Shown: piece by piece, positions 5,493 to 5,953 of the stretch
Numbering within the stretch: the stretch's first letter is position 1
How the letters are laid out: each line of letters opens with the position of its first letter
Assembly: GCA_903960645.1 (NCBI GenBank)
Contig: CAJCBN010000004.1
Coordinates: 1 to 5,953 of the forward strand
Direction: 5' to 3'
DNA: 5,953 nucleotides
Source of the DNA: an uncultured Actinomycetes bacterium
GTDB lineage: Bacteria; Actinomycetota; Thermoleophilia; Gaiellales; F1-60-MAGs149
The notes under the pieces: generated by a model
What the model was told of the DNA's origin: nothing
What the model saw: the letters and a program-made list of their open reading frames with translations, nothing else
Database searches by the model: none
Program-made: the position numbers and the translations under genes

Positions 5493-5953
5493 ATGCGCAG
5501 ACCCCTCGAAGACGTCACCATCCTCGCCGTCGAGCAGTACGGCGCCGGCCCGTGGGGCACGGTCCACCTGGCCGACCTCGGCGCCCGCATCATCAAGATC
5601 GAGGACCCGACGAGCAAGGGCGACATCGGCCGGTACGTGCCGCCGTTCCAGGAGGGCGAGGACTCCCTCTTCTTCGAGACCTTCTGCCACAACAAGGAGT
5701 CGATCTCGCTCCAGCTGCGCTCGCCCGAGGGCCGCGCGACGTTCGAGCGGCTCGTCCCCCACGCCGACGCGGTCTTCTCGAACCTCCGCGGCGACGGACC
5801 GGCGAAGCTGAAGATCCTCTACGACGACCTCAAGCACCTCAACCCCGCGATCGTCTGCACGTCGCTGACCGGCTTCGGCATGACGGGTCCGCGCGCGGCC
5901 GAGGGCGGCTACGACTACATCGCACAGGGCATGGCCGGCTGGATGAGCCTGAC
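5493..5953 (+). CDS. Class III (CaiB/BaiF family) CoA-transferase, N-terminal part, cut by window end
   Basis: The first 153 residues of a class III CoA-transferase are visible; the family is usually about 400 aa, so well over half lies beyond the window. These enzymes move CoA between carboxylic acids (formyl/oxalate, carnitine/crotonobetaine, succinate/aromatic acids), and some members are acyl-CoA racemases. Family marks are GAGPWGTVHLADLGARIIKIE at about 17-37 with GD and R soon after, FxxxxxNKESISLQL at about 60-74, SPEGRATFERLVPHADAV at about 76-93, and GYDYIAQGMAGWM at 139-151. Tyr140 lines up with Tyr139 of Oxalobacter formyl-CoA transferase by my recall. The catalytic Asp (169 in that enzyme) would lie about 16 residues past the edge, so a true transferase cannot be told from a racemase-like member here. 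The ATG at 5493 is chosen because similarity starts within the first few residues. It has no clear ribosome binding site and may be leaderless. It follows hyuAB but is separated by a terminator. The acid substrate is unknown. Confidence 0.9.
   Translation, partial: MRRPLEDVTILAVEQYGAGPWGTVHLADLGARIIKIEDPTSKGDIGRYVPPFQEGEDSLFFETFCHNKESISLQLRSPEGRATFERLVPHADAVFSNLRGDGPAKLKILYDDLKHLNPAIVCTSLTGFGMTGPRAAEGGYDYIAQGMAGWMSL

Noticed and set aside
1229..5695. A 1488-codon open frame on the minus strand, antisense across hyuA and hyuB
   Set aside because: It is in codon register with both hyuA and hyuB, so a stop could arise only from sense TTA, CTA or TCA codons. These are absent from the roughly 1,347 codons of the two genes because of the G/C third-position bias. 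Its product is an Arg/Asp/Ala/Val/Leu-rich string with no recognisable domain, whereas the sense strand encodes complete known families.
5398..5811. A 137-codon plus-strand open frame overlapping the terminator and the CoA-transferase start
   Set aside because: It begins at the operon terminator and reads the CoA-transferase region in the wrong frame, giving an Arg/Ser-rich product. The frame starting at 5493 matches class III CoA-transferases from its first residues.
3440..5953. A third small subunit gene as in acetone carboxylase (AcxC type)
   Set aside because: No such frame lies between hyuA, hyuB and the terminator; the next gene is a CoA-transferase. A subunit encoded elsewhere cannot be excluded.

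Overview
This window comes from a GC-rich bacterium. Third codon positions are almost all G or C (AAG, GAG, GAC, ATC, TCG and CGC dominate). Ribosome binding sites are ordinary purine-rich types, one promoter is sigma-70-like, and the one fully visible terminator is GC-rich with a T-tract. The sequence alone does not fix the phylum. A high-GC actinobacterium (Thermoleophilia-like), a proteobacterium, or a Binatota- or Myxococcota-like lineage would all fit. I see no phage, IS element, CRISPR array, tRNA or rRNA.

Layout. Positions 23-1183 on the minus strand encode a 12-helix MFS transporter, with a possible terminator stem at the left edge. A 132-bp divergent intergenic region (1184-1315) holds a strong promoter, TTGACA-N18-TATAAC, pointing right, a roughly 75-nt leader and a GGAGGA ribosome binding site. 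The promoter drives a two-gene operon: hyuA (1316-3439, 707 aa, ATP-binding subunit of the hydantoinase/oxoprolinase/acetone carboxylase superfamily) and hyuB (3470-5392, 640 aa, the partner metal-site subunit). The operon closes with a clear intrinsic terminator at 5407-5440. A class III (CaiB/BaiF) CoA-transferase then begins at 5493 and runs off the right edge before its expected catalytic Asp.

How the parts may work together. HyuA and HyuB should form one ATP-dependent enzyme. In this superfamily such enzymes either open a cyclic amide (hydantoin, 5-oxoproline) or carboxylate a ketone (acetone, acetophenone). HyuB keeps an H-x2-D-x21-H triad with the spacing I recall for the manganese ligands of acetone carboxylase. 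No small third subunit (AcxC type) is present. With a divergent transporter on one side and a CoA-transferase on the other, the reading I favour is a small catabolic island: uptake, ATP-dependent hydrolysis or carboxylation, then CoA activation. The substrate is unknown and the pathway is inference.

No wholly new system is evident. The points most worth a second look are the altered family motifs in HyuA and HyuB, the metal triad, the basic C-terminal tail of HyuB, a perfect hairpin inside the early hyuB coding sequence, and the divergent control region.
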